Of a DNA stretch of 64,000 nucleotides, positions 22,819 through 35,500 are shown piece by piece (within the stretch, counting starts at the first letter, position 1; each line of letters starts with the position of its first letter). The stretch comes from Diadema setosum. Taxonomy: Eukaryota; Echinodermata; Echinoidea; Diadematoida; Diadematidae. The stretch spans positions 7,430,501-7,494,500 of the forward strand of contig CM067064.1 in the NCBI GenBank assembly GCA_033980235.1, given 5' to 3'. The translations under genes and the position numbers were made by a program. A model generated the notes under the pieces. That model was not told the DNA's origin. It worked only from the letters and a program-made list of their open reading frames with translations, and searched no databases.

Positions 22819-25800
22819 TAGATTAACTGTTCTGATTTGAGCAAAAGCCTTCATGCCGTTTTTTTTTTCCCTCAGCCAAAGAAAGTAATACTGAGGGAGG
22901 ACAGTGAGATGTGTACGTCATTCCAAAGGGATTCTGAACCCAAATGTTTCCAACAAACTTTGTATCACCAAGGATGGTACAGCATAAGGTTAGGGTGAGC
23001 CTTTGATGATGTCACTGCTCACTTGTAGACGCCCCGCAAACCCACCCGGCAATAAAAGTGCGGTGGCTCTGTTTTGCGCATCAAAATTTTGATGAGCAAA
23101 CTTTTGCAGTCTGTGGAGCGAGCGGGAGCATAAATATGTTTTCGGCCCCCGACATGCAGAGGCAAGGGCCCCTGAGATATGGAATGTACAGATGGTAGAA
23201 TCGACTGGCAGTGATAATGCTTGTGACAGGCCATTTTTGCTCATGTGCAATATCTGTGAATTTGGAATTTGGGGATTTTTATTTTTTTTTTTGCAAGATA
23301 CCATAGCTGACAACTTTTTTTTTTTTTTTTTTTCTCGACATGTTGAACATGGTATAATCAGCAATAACAGCTATGGGAGATCTTGTCAACAAGTTTATGG
23401 GACTTCACACATGGTTTTTTGCATACAAGAATTCTGTTTTTGAAATGCCGAATACCATGTTCTTAAATTACTATAAACCACAGGATTTTTCCTTTGTGTG
23501 CATGTGTGTGTTTGTGAGTAATGCACCTAGATGTAATTGCAAGTTTTCAAGTGTCTTGAGGAATATATTTTTCCTATGTGTAGGCCTGCTCATGTTTTCT
23601 TTAAAGAGTCAAATTTCAGTTTTTGTTGCTATATTGCATTGCGAGTTTTGCTGAATTTGTTCATTCATTATTGTGGTCATGTGGTAAAACAAGCGCTGAA
23701 ACATTTTTTTTGTCACATGCAGGAGTTAACATTTGCATTTTTGTTTTTTTTTTTGCTCCCTATTTCATGCACAGTTCACAAATGCAAATGAATGCTTGCA
23801 AACACTAAAGCTTATTTGCTTTGCACCTTTTTTGCATATTTTTTTTTTTCATTTGCTTTGCAATAGATGTCAATGTTGTTATGCAATGCATGTGTAATGT
23901 GCTGGTAGTAAATAACTATTGTGTTACAAGAACATGTCATGGATTATTCCTGTTTGCACCATGCATATTCCATGTGCTGCATATTATATTAATTGCATAT
24001 TCATATCTTTGTTTCATTTTTTTTGCTTGCTTGTAGCCCCAGGTTGGTGACTGCATTTGCTTGCCTCAAGCTTGGATTGGTGCTTTCAAAATCAAAGAAA
24101 GAAAATGAACCCCATCCTTTTGATTTGTGTGCTCTGCCTGTCTTGTAGTATAAAATGGAATGCACAGTTTGCTGTGATGTGCTTCTGAAGTTGTTGTTTT
24201 TTCTTTGAATTACCATGTTTTCTGTGTTCTCATTCTTCAAGTGCTGTGACTGTTCTTTCTTCAGTAGTTGCATGCAGTGTGCTACAGTGTAGGTCTAAAA
24301 GGGTCTGCGCATAGAATGCTACGTGTACATAACAATGCCACATAAATACATGTACCGGTATGTGTTAAATTTCATCCAGGACCTGGATCTCAAAATTTAA
24401 GGATATTATTTGTTTTGATAGAATTTTTGAAAAACAACTTCTGCTATATTTCTTATTCTTTTTTTATACTGTTAGGTGCTTTGGATAATGTGTACTTGTC
24501 TCATGTGAGAGTACACTCCCAGGGTTGTTGTGAATCTTTATAGAATAGTGACAGATTGAGTTGTTCAAGTCATAAGGTTCAGACAATGTTTCTAATATTA
24601 CTGATTAATTTGAAGTTGTAAACTTCAATGGTTAGCGTGTAGTTTACGACTGTGTTGACGGACTTGAAGGTTAGCAACCTTAAAGATAGGTGTATTATTA
24701 GAACCACAAGACATCTTCGGGTAAAATGCTGTGGAGGGGAGGGGGTTCCCACTCATACTTTTAGCATCATGTGGACATGACAATCAACAAACGCAAACTC
24801 GTGATATGTTTTTTAATTTTAAAGTGGGACTCTCTCGAAAGTTTAATCATAAAGATTAGGTTTCGTGTGGACATGCGTCATTGTTTAAAACTTGGAGTTA
24901 ATCTTAAAGATTAAAAACATCATGTGAACGTAACGAAAGTATGAAATAAATGTGTAATCTAAAAACGAAAACAAAACATTGAGCACATGATCAAAAGAAT
25001 CCTTAATGTTGAAGCATCTTCTACCTTAAAAATAGTAAAGAAGAAATCATAGTTTCCCTTTATGGGAGAAGTCGGAAGGATCTAGGTGTTTCAGTTTTAT
25101 GCTCTGACTCAGGGAACATTTCTTGTGAAGTCTGTTCATAATATGGTTTTAATAGCACACCACTCATATTGATAGCCCTATTGAATACGAAACTGCGCAT
25201 CACCAATACCACTTATGAAGTGATTGAGTGTCATTAAATACACTTACCATCTCTTCCTACTTACTCCTACGCACCTGTAAGGAAAGCCAAGTGTTGTTCG
25301 GGAGTGGGATGCGTTTTGCTTTATTTGCTGTGCACGGACTCTTAACTCTCTTGTTCCAGAGAGCTGCAATTATAGTTATTCGGTCCTGAATTCCTTTGAT
25401 TGATTTTCTTTTTTCTTTGTGTCAGCCTGTGCTATTGTTTAGCTCCTTCTGGCATTTTGCGCATGATTGACAGCATGATTTATTAATTGAGTCCGTCTTT
25501 CCCCACATTCTGCCTCACTCTCTTTCTCTTTCCAATTTCATTACGACATTTCCAGTGAAAGTCTTCTTCACGTTTAGAATGTGCACTGTTTAATAGAGAT
25601 TTGTGTTTAATAGTGGGTCTCACGAGGCCTTTTGTTTCAATAGTGTGTGCGGTGTGTTTACTTCTAGAGACTGATAGTTTCCGACCCCCAGGGTCGAACA
25701 ACTTCCCCTCTCCGGCTCTCGCCTACTTCCGCTGCTCTCTCTCTCTCTCTCATCTGTATTTGGTTTCTAATAATCATTTCTGGAGTGGTGTCATAGATTC

Positions 25801-26599
25801 AGGTATCGGTGGGCTTCAATTAGCACTTACGGTCTTTTCTTTTTCATTCTTTTGTCTTTCCCTTTCGTGATGTTGTAAATATGTTTCTAACAACGTTATT
25901 AATAGGCGTGGGTGTTTCGGTGTGACGTGGACGCATGTGAATTGGGGATTGGTTGCCAGGAAGAAAAATTTTCGTCAATGCCAGCTCATTCACCGAAGAT
26001 TGTCACACGTAATGAGAAAAATTGTGAATTCAACATGTCAGGATATAGTGTAGCAATAGTTTGTTTGTGTGTGTGTGTGTCTTTCTGTCACTGTTAAAGT
26101 AGACATTTTTAGCATGAGTAATCTTATGCACTCAGCAGGTAAGGTTAATTTTGTGTGTTTTCTGTTTGATTTCAGGAATCAAAGGTAGAAAATTATGTAA
26201 TATAACAAGCAAAACATATGCTCATTTTTATTTTTGCGCTATTGTCACATTGTGTGAAATGGTGCAAAAATTTCCACTTCTACAGATTATGTGTTTCATA
26301 TTATCAGTGTCTTCTTTCCATTTGTACATAGTCATTATAAAGCATTGTTTGTTGTTTTTTTCTTGATGGAACAGGTTATATCTTGATGATTGTGCATGTG
26401 TGTTTGCGAGGTTTCTTAGCTTTCTGATTTGTGTCTCATCACTGTAGTTAGATGGTTCTTAATAGACAGTGCAACAGTAGAGAAAAACTTTGTCAGGGTG
26501 CTACAAAGCCACAATCCTACTTGTCCAGGCAAGTACATCTCACTGCTGGACAAGTGATATAATTTGATTCACATATGTCCAGCAATTAATTATGTCATA
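22819..26599 (+). other. unique intronic sequence
   Basis: AT-rich with T-runs (23280-23330, 23700-23860). 25370-25500 holds several words resembling homeodomain and cofactor sites (TGATTGATTT, TGATTGACAG, TTTATTAATTGA). No coding region. The function is unknown. Confidence 0.35.
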
Positions 26600-26682
26600 T
26601 CGCAAAAACAACATCTCGCAAAAATGTCTTTGACCTCCTCGGTCACGAAAATATCTGTATGCCAAATTAACAGCTTTTACAG
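26600..26682 (+). repeat. fragment of the 12653-type MITE
   Basis: CGCAAAAACAACATCTCGCA continues to ATATCTGTATGCC and ends AACAGCTTTTACAG, followed by TA. It matches the right half of the element at 12653 and helps define that element's consensus end. Confidence 0.6.
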
Positions 26683-26853
26683 TATTACACACACATACAC
26701 TGTGTCTCTGTAAACATAGCAATCTTCAGTTCAGGCGATGTCTAACCCATGAAAGGTATTTCAGTTTTGCCAGTTGTCATCTGTGAATTTATGTAGGGAT
26801 TTAAAGAGAGAGAGATAGAGATAGAGAGAAAGAAAGAAAAAAAGGAAGAAATA

Positions 26854-27051
26854 CTGTAAAACTGGATATATTCGCGGCATGAATTTTTGGCGAATTGGAG
26901 CCAACGGCCTTTTTTGCGGCATGAAATTTTCGCGAACTGCCACTGGCATTCAATGCATATAGTGTAGACGAGAATTTTTGTGTGCATTTTATATTCGCGA
27001 ATCTTGGCGCTCGCGAAATTAAAATGCATGCGAAAATTCCTCGTTTTACAG
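26854..27051 (-). repeat. TA-flanked CTGTAAAA MITE, copy 2 (198 bp)
   Basis: Ends CTGTAAAACTGGATATATTC and CCTCGTTTTACAG, TA on both sides. The interior includes GGAGCCAACGGCC, CATGAAATTTTCGCGAA and GGCATTCAATGCATA. It aligns with 10336 in reverse orientation, showing the same block order. Confidence 0.85.
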
Positions 27052-27234
27052 TAGATGGCGGTGGGTGGTGGGGGTGGTGGGGGTGGGGGGTAGGCAGGAG
27101 AGCGAGAAAGGAGGTGGACTGTTCAAAGAGAAGGCGGTTTATGACAACATTGTGATATCAGAGTAATGACTTTAGTATAGAGTAACATGACTCAGAAACC
27201 AGTTTTTGCACCATGCATCACAATAGCACTGTCT

Positions 27235-27802
27235 TTAAAGGACAAGTCCACCTTCATATACATATGGATTGAGTGAATGCAACAATATAAGTAGAACACA
27301 CCAGTGAAAGTTTGGGGAAAATCCGACAATCCGTTCAGAAGTTATGAATTTTTAAAGCATCTGTGCAATCACTGCTGAATGAGGAGACTACTACAGTGTA
27401 TGATGTCACATGCGTACAACGGTATAAGGAAAATAAAAAGAGAATTTCACAAAACTTTGTTTTTTTGAATAACATGCACATTTCTTTGAGTCGTTACTGA
27501 CATCTGTTAAGGGAAATATTATTTCCCTTACCTTCTGAAAGAGAGAAGTCGAGTGTTCTTTTGTTATGTGAGAAAAGTGAAAATATGTTGAATTTTCTTT
27601 ATACTTTCTTTATATCGTTGTACTCATGTGACATCACAAGCTATAGTAGTCTTCTCATCCAGTCGTGACTGAGCAGAAACTTCAAAAATTTATAACTTTT
27701 GAACGGATTGTCCGATTTTCCTCAAACACTCAGTGATGTGCTCTACTAATATTGCTGCATTCGCTCAACCCACATGTCTATGAAGGTGAATTTGTCCTTT
27801 AA
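27235..27802 (-). repeat. TTAA-flanked foldback family A, copy 2 (568 bp)
   Basis: Begins TTAAAGGACAAGTCCACCTT and ends GTGAATTTGTCCTTTAA. The asymmetric core (GAGTCGTTACTGACATCTGT followed by TAAGGGAAATATTATT) is the reverse complement of the core of the copy at 3131. Confidence 0.85.
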
Positions 27803-28832
27803 GTGAAGAATGTTATATGTAATTAGCAGTTTGGATACTATGTAGGCCTACATTTGGCCAGGGATTTTTTTTTGTTATCAATTTTTGAAGGATGAACTTG
27901 CCACTTGTTATTCCCTATTTCAAATCCTTTTCTTCTTGAAAACATGAATTATCATGTTGGTTTCGGTTTTCTCTGTCAATAAGAAATTTGCAAGGGTAGT
28001 CTCACGTGAAGTTGGAGTAAAGGAAGTAATTATACTGAGGTTGATCAATGGTTTATGAATGGAATTGCACTAATTGAACGGAACATGCAGTTTTTAAAGA
28101 AATTGATCTATTTTTTTTTTTAAGCAAAACCATGACAGATTTTATGAGAACACCTTTGATATATAACAGTAATGATAAAGGCTGGTATCCAGCAAGAAAA
28201 AAAAAAAGAGAGAAGATTTGTTTCCACAAAAATAGATTTGATTTATTAAAATTACAAATAATCGTGTGAAAGTTTTCATCCGTGTGAAATCCTCTGGAAT
28301 AAAAACAAACAAAAACAAGCTGCTGGCTTGAAAATCTGAAGGCATCCCTCGTGTGGATGACTCCCAAAGTCCGGGTTATCTTCCCTGAATTATATTCGTC
28401 ATCATTATACCCATGGTATCTATCAAAGAGTAGCAGTAGATCTAAGGATGTGCCTCCATTATCGGGTATCTTCTGCCAGCCGCAGCCCAGAGAATCTAAT
28501 CAACGTCGTGCGCATATTGCCCCTGGCATCCCAATATCTTTCCACCACCGTCAAGCGGAGGTTTCTCACTGCCATGAGAGATTTTCAGTCTTACCAGAGA
28601 ACTTGTTCCACGAACATGTTTCTGAATTCTGTCAGAGTTACAGAGTGTTCAGACAATGGAGGGGAATTTCTTCGCTGACTGCTAACTGCTGACATGATCC
28701 CATTCAACAGCTGTATCAAAAACTCCATGGCCTGTATGTAATCAAACACACTCCTTCCTCTATCGTATACATTATGAAAGAATACAACATGCCGTGCCTT
28801 CATGAACACACACCTTTAATGATAGCAGGATG

Positions 28833-29751
28833 TTAAAGGGAAGATAAACCCCAAGAACAATATGGATTGAGTGAAAGCAGCAACATTAGTAGAACACATC
28901 AGTGAAAGTTTGAAGAAAATCGGACAATCGATGCAAAAGTTATGAATTTTTAAAGTTTTGGTGTTGGAACCGCTGGATGAGGAGACTACTAGAGGTTATG
29001 ACGTATGAGTGGACAACAATACCAAGAAAATATAAAGAAAATACTACAAAAATCCATTTTTCATGAAAATTACAAATTCCACCAACTTGATATTGACATA
29101 TGTTAAAGGTCCAGTTTACCTTTGGGAGCAGTGATTTCAAAAATGTTCCAGATATCACATTTGATGCACATGTGTAGGTCTGTTGTATCATAAAACATCC
29201 TACCATATGAAATATTTGCAATAAAACCTAAAATATAAGGAGATATCAGGGTTTTTCTCAATAAACCGTAACTGTATACGGTTTAGTCTGGAAACATTTT
29301 TATTATAACTATTGTTTACATTTTGTGTATTTAACAACACTTAACATCGATTATACGGATTCAAATTTTGACAGTGGTTGTTTCTATCCCTAACTCACAT
29401 TTTAGAACTATTTTAAAGCACTAATGCTTTCATCTGCAAATGGTAAATTATGCCTTTAAGGGTAGCAATTATTCCTCCTGCTTTCTGAAAGCAGTTGGTC
29501 CACTGCTCTTTCATAATTCTAGAAAAGTGAATTTTTGTTGAATTTCCTTTATATTTTCTTTGTATTGTTGTCCACTCATACGTCATATCCTCTAGTAGTC
29601 TCCTCATCCAGCGGTTCCAACACCAAAACTTTAAAAATTCATAACTTTTGCATCGATTGTCCGATTTTCCTCAAACTTTCACTGATGTGTTCTACTAATG
29701 TTGCTGCTTTCACTCAATCCACATTGCTCTTTGGGTTTACCTTCCCTTTAA
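28833..29751 (-). repeat. TTAA-flanked foldback family A variant, copy 3, interrupted
   Basis: Ends TTAAAGGGAAGATAAACCC and GGGTTTACCTTCCCTTTAA differ from the other copies, while the subterminal GGATTGAGTGAAAGCAGCAA and core match. Total 919 bp because a 357-bp element sits inside; without it the length would be about 566 bp, like the siblings. Confidence 0.82.
29103..29459 (+). repeat. 357-bp TTAA element, copy 1, nested
   Basis: Begins TTAAAGGTCCAGTTTACCTT and ends AAATTATGCCTTTAA. It interrupts the family A copy at the core word GACATATGTTAAGGG. A nearly identical 357-bp copy stands alone at 43581. Termini are only partly inverted (AGGTCCAGTTTACC against AGGCATAATTTACC). Confidence 0.87.
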
Positions 29752-31759
29752 GGTGAGTTCTGCCTTCTCGATCATGGTTATGACACCAAGTCATTCACAT
29801 CTACAGTTTTACAAATACACCCTGAATTATGATTGGCTAAACATGATTTAAGAATTATGTGGGGGGGGGGGGGTTGAGAAAATTTATTTAAGTTTGCTTT
29901 CAGACTTACAAGAATCACTTGGTTTAAATTAAATGTGTTTCTAATCACATTTTACAAACAAGTTCACCTGCACATCTGAAACAGCTGTAGCATCTTCCCC
30001 AAACCATCTGTTATCTATGTGGTGCTAGCCAGGCAGACTAATACGTCATATTTTTTTCTTTTTTTTTTCTATTTTCTGTACTTCCAATGAGAGATGAATT
30101 TTGCAAGTATTATTGGATTATTTAGAGATTTGGTTTCCTCTGCCGCGGGGTAAGTGTGGTTCTAACACTCAAAGAGCTTATATTCCTGTTTCTCCTACTC
30201 TGTTGTCCAAAGGCTATACTTCTTCTTGTTCTCCAAAACTGTTGTAAAGGATGTTCTATCCTGAGAAGGTAGCACAATGTTATGACTGTTCTTGTCTTGT
30301 CCAAGTGAGTGTGATGCGTGTCTTATAAAACACAAATCATGTGTATAAGACATTGAGCCTTACTGTTGTACTCAAGGGTTGTATTGGTTTAACAAGTTTT
30401 GTTCTGATCACAGTCAGCCATTGAATTTTGGTACATGATAATCTCAATCTTTTTAGCATCTCTTATCCAATCATTTATTGGCACCATGGAGCTAAGAGAA
30501 ACAAATTACCAGAAATCATTCACATGTTTGTTTGTTTGTCTTTTTTTCATTAATAACTCTCATTTTGCGGTGATAGACGGAGTATCAAAATTACAAAATA
30601 CACTGTATGCTCATTTGCAGGCTCAGTCATTGTTCAAAGACAGTGTGTTGTGATTACAGCTCTAAACGTCCAGTAATTGGGATAAAGTTCCATAACGTGT
30701 ATTGGAGACCTCTCTCAGCTGTCTGTACTATGTGTTCAAATCCCCTTGACCCTTCTTGTTGAGCAGTCAGCCGCAAGGCTGACCATCAGATTCTATCGTC
30801 CAGTCGCTGTCCCTAATCCAATTGTGCTGGAAATTTGCCCAGCAAATGGGCGGCTAATTCGCTTGTGGTTCAGATTGTTGTGCTACTGTCTGGCCATTTA
30901 TCCAATATGTGTTAATTTGGTAGACGGGAACAGCAGGATAGGGGAAAGATTAATGTATAATTGTAAATTTAAAGCATTTGTTGTTCAAATTCTTTAATGA
31001 CAGCTCTGACACTGCATACTGATGTGTAAAGTTTTTGTATCCCTTTTTGCAACCCTGGAAATATGATTCCTCTGATAAACTGGTTTATTGTATAGGTAGA
31101 TAATGTAGACCTAATCCTCAGAATAATATAACTGGAAACTTCTTTATGATAAAGGGTATACTTTAGGTTCCCAGTGAATTTTTTTTAACCCCCCAAAAAT
31201 TCCAACCATAATTCTTGGTATTAAAGGGGAGTGTATTCTGAAGTGACACAGGGATAGTTTTTAATTTCTTTTTTAGAAGCTCTCAGATGTATCACCGTGA
31301 GATTTCACACACAATGTTGGAAGATATTATACTTCAACCATGCAAAATTTTGTGACGTTTGAAAAGGGGTAATGAATATGATATAATGAAGATGAACAAT
31401 ATTAATATAAATTAGGTCTTCAGTTCAGATTTGAAGGTATCAAGGTTGTTACGACTCGAAATTACAACTCCGATATGTATGTTCTGTAAGGGGCATGCTT
31501 TGCGGGTATGGCAAATAAAAAAAAAAAAAAAGAGCCATATTTAAATTTTTTTTTGCGGTAGATGCATTGGTCAACCTTTACAGAAATCGGACAGGGCCAT
31601 GCTGTGGCGACAGCTGGCATGTGGCAACCAGCTCTGGCCAGCGTAGCTGGGCTCAAAATGATTGAAAATCATAATGATACAGTCAGTTGCGGGTGGGATT
31701 GTCAGTTCTGACGATCTCTCTTGAGGGAGGGGTATTGGGTTGGGATGTTGGGTTCATAC
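29752..31759 (+). other. unique intronic sequence
   Basis: A G12 run at about 29863 is simple sequence. 30700-30960 is mixed-composition DNA containing TAATCC and CCATTTATCC words. No repeat family or coding region recognised. Confidence 0.35.
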
Positions 31760-32557
31760 TAGGCGTGTCTTCATCAGCCCGAAGTTCAAACTAGCGGGAT
31801 ATTTTGCGGTCTTGGAAAATAGTTGATACTATGAATGTGTGTCTTTATCAGATCAAACAGCCCGCTTTGGGAAATTAGCCTGAAATTTGACGCATGCGTA
31901 CTTTGCATCATTACTCTGCTTAGCTTGCGGTTTGAAAGTGGATTCCCCGCGCTCCTACGTGTACATCACCGTATGTACAATACTACAACCAGGGAGGTGA
32001 GCAGTACAGCATATTCTCTCCAAAGGGATATCAATAACGCTACTCTTTCTTCTGTCCAGTGAGACATCTTATATGAAATTAACGATTTGCAATGCTTAAG
32101 CAAGTCCAAAATACACACACTCTGCAAGAATCTTCAGCTGAGGTAAAGTGGACCAGAAGAAGAAGTACAAACAAGGATGAAACAGCCAGCATGTATTGTA
32201 CGGATAGGCCTAGTACGCACATGTGATCCTTGAATACACCGTGGGTGTATGTACACAATCACTAGCTTGTACATAACATGCGCTTTCCAATAATTCCCCA
32301 CAGCCAGCTGGCTAACCGGAAGCGTGGAGGGATCGAGAAAATTTTGGGCTGATGGAGACGCACCCAAAATAGCATGTTCACAAATTAAGTGGGCTAAATC
32401 GCAAACTACGCAAGATTTCTTGGGATATTTTCCCGGCCAAATAGCGGGCTATTTGCGTCTTCACCGCACAAATAGCAGGCTAATTTGACTTCGGGAAATT
32501 TTCCCAACCGCTAAAAAAGCGCTATTTTGAAAACTCAGGCTGATAAAGACACACCTA
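31760..32557. repeat. inverted-end element, TAGGYGTGTCTTYATCAGCC termini (798 bp)
   Basis: Left end TAGGCGTGTCTTCATCAGCC is mirrored by GGCTGATAAAGACACACCTA. Subterminal parts share related words (TAGCGGGATATTTTGCG; AAATAGCGGGCTATTTGCG). Only one copy is in the window, so the family is unproven. Confidence 0.6.
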
Positions 32558-35500
32558 TGGACAGAAGCTACAGAAGAGGAAAGAGGAGAGGAGAGTTTGG
32601 GAGCAGATAGACGGTAGCCCTAGGCTTGCTAGTGTCAAATTAGGACTCCATAGGAGAAGGAAAGTGAATTGAAATTAGGAGAGAGTAGAAGGAGAAGGCA
32701 GATAAGAAGGCAGAGAAGGAAGGAGCAGAAAAAAAAAGACAGGAAGATTGAGGAGAAAATGAAGAACAAATATAATAGGGAGGAGAGCAGAAGGAGAAGA
32801 ACAGAAAGAGAAAAAGAATGAAAAAAGCATCCATACCCTACTGAGATTTTGCAGATCTCATTCTTGAGAAGAACAATGTCCAGAGACTTGAATAAATGAA
32901 AATGACAAAAAGTGTGATATAATTCCAAGAATGTGGACACACCCGCATTCCTGTCCGAAGTTTTGATTTCATATTTCACCATTTATAGTGATTGGATGGC
33001 ACTCTCAGAATTCAGAAGGATAAGATGCAGTGTTAGAAACATTGCCACCTTACATGTTTGTGCACAAGTTATATGAGCAAGTACTATTTTTCTACCAGCT
33101 ATTAAAGAAAAAATTACCTATGAAACATGAGTGAGTAGATGTTGATGTAAATTGATACTTTTGATTTACGAGTATGAGGCAATTAAGATTGGATTTAGTG
33201 AATGAAAGTGTGACACAGGAAATGGCTATAGAAAGTGAGAGTGAATGAACTATATGTAGACATTGAAAAACGAAACTTGAAAGGTGATATGGAAATACTC
33301 AAATGAGTGTGTTATCTGTGTGTCTATGTTGTAGAAAAACAAAACAACAACCAATGTTTGTATTTGCATGAAGATTGGCAAAGGAAGGAAGGGAGTTGAT
33401 GAAAGCGTTGGGGGAAAAAATCAGAATAGGAGACGAATGCCAAAAGATATTTGAGCAAAATAAACAAAAGCAATTTAAGCAAAATTGTCTGAGTTGGCGT
33501 AGAAATAATTCAAATTTCACAAAGTACATGATCTAAAAACGGTTAACCTTAAACTTGTTCAGTATGCTGTTTCTGAACGTAATGTATCCCTCTGTCTACG
33601 ACAGAATAAGTATATCATGTAGTTCTGCTCATGGATTTTTCTCCACTTGACGCTAAGCCAAGTTATAACTTAAGGTCATGTTATCTTTGGCTATTTTTTG
33701 GTGGGGGGGGGGGGGGATGGGAGGGCAAAGATGAGCAAAAACCTGAGGAAACAGATCCTAACTACTCTCCAGCACAAATCAGTTGTGTACGCCAATATTA
33801 TAGACAGGATGCATGGTGACATAGCAGCACATTATCTGGGACAGAGTCACCCATTCATTCATTCATTCATTCATGCCCACTTCCCACCTAACAAACAGGT
33901 GCAGAGCTTCCTGCCAGCACACAACTACCACATGTTGAGAGCTGATTCACAGGCAACGAAAAAGGAACTGGACTAACATAGATAACTAGAATAAGAGCGA
34001 TAGATAGATAGAAAGATAGATAGATAGAGAAAGGGGGAGGGAGGGGAGGAGATAGAAGAGAGGGAGAGATAGAGCCACGACTTGTCGGATATTTCACAAC
34101 TCTGATGATGATACCAGGTGACTGACAAAATTCCAATTGGGTGTTGTACCTTGAACTTGGCAGACTTGATCATTAGAAGGCCAGGACCTTTCGCCTCGTG
34201 AGGGCAGGGCAGGGGCAGCCAGGTCTCAGCTAGTCTAGTCTGCCAGGGTGGTATTAGATGGAGATGCTGTGGGGTGCTGCTGGGATGTTGCCAGGAGTGC
34301 AGACCCCCAAGCATACCCGCATCAGGGTATACGTGATAGGTTATCAGCGGCCAGTGTTGCGGGGTCCGCGTGGGCGCAATCATGGCGGGTTTATTGCACA
34401 GGCTAGTATTGGCCGTGCTTCCTTTTTAACTTCATCAGGCAGGTGAGACGACGGAAAAGAGCATGCACTGGGGTTATGCACTTTCACTTGCAGTCGGTGG
34501 AAAAGTGGAACACTGGCTCCTTCTAGTCTGTTAGGATTTAATCAGTCTGACCTTTCTTCACCTTTTGCTTACTGGGTAGGTAGGCTTTTAAAGGAAATGT
34601 TTCATCGAAGACAAAAATCATTTTGATTGTATTCAAATGAAAGCCATATTTCAATTTTTTTTTCTACAAAATCTTTGCTTGGTTAATTCTGGTGTAGAGA
34701 GAGAGGGACACTTACCTTCAAATGTCATCGTCCCATTACCATGACAACCAGTAAGACACACCCACAGGATGCCATTGTAGATGATGTATGCCTTTCAAGT
34801 AGATACAGCTATTCATACATCCTTTTTACCTGGATTCTCACTAGATCATTTTGATGTTATCACTCGATCATTTCATTCAGTACAAATTCCCCACATTTAG
34901 CCTTTAGGCAAATACAACCTATAGCCGTCCTTCAAGTATGTTTTGTTCTGGCTCTTAGCAACAGCACAATCCTATGTCCTATGCAGAGAAGAAAATAAGT
35001 TGGAAATTTGGACCAAGGACAATACTTTACACCAGGAATACCACATTTAAAACAAAGCAAAACACAACCCAAAAAATGAACATTTTCGCAAAATTAAAAG
35101 AGAGCGTCATTACAGTGCCAGTCCCGTGCAATGGCCAATCAGCTGTGAGCATTTCTGATTGTTACTGTGATGAATATGACAGTTTTACCTTATAGTTATA
35201 CCAGTTATACATCTCTACTTGAAATGAGGCTCATGTCCTCGATCAAGTTAGAATTCCTGTTTTGTCTCAATAGCTATCCTGGTTAAGATACTTGGTAGGT
35301 TTTCCTGTGCACTCTATGATGATGTTTCTTTCTCAAATTTTGCTTGAGACCATGCATTGGCATGCTTGAGCTGATGTTATGTGTTGTTGTCATGGCGATG
35401 CACAGTCTCCCTGTCAAGGTGCCGTCCTACCGGTGAAAAAGACCCTCAATCCAGGAAATGCATGTATGCCATGCCAAGGTGGAGATATCTTCCAGATTAC

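Noticed and set aside
24600..24940. Possible foldback with ATGTGGACATG and CATGTGAACG words
   Set aside because: The inverted matches are short and interrupted; no target duplication or second copy.
28351..28692. 113-codon frame with Ser/Pro-rich product in the large intron
   Set aside because: No recognisable domain, no splice context in phase with the Sidekick exons; judged chance.
30660..30760. Possible tRNA because of GTTCAAATCC at about 30735
   Set aside because: No matching acceptor stem or D-arm and no anticodon arm can be drawn around it.
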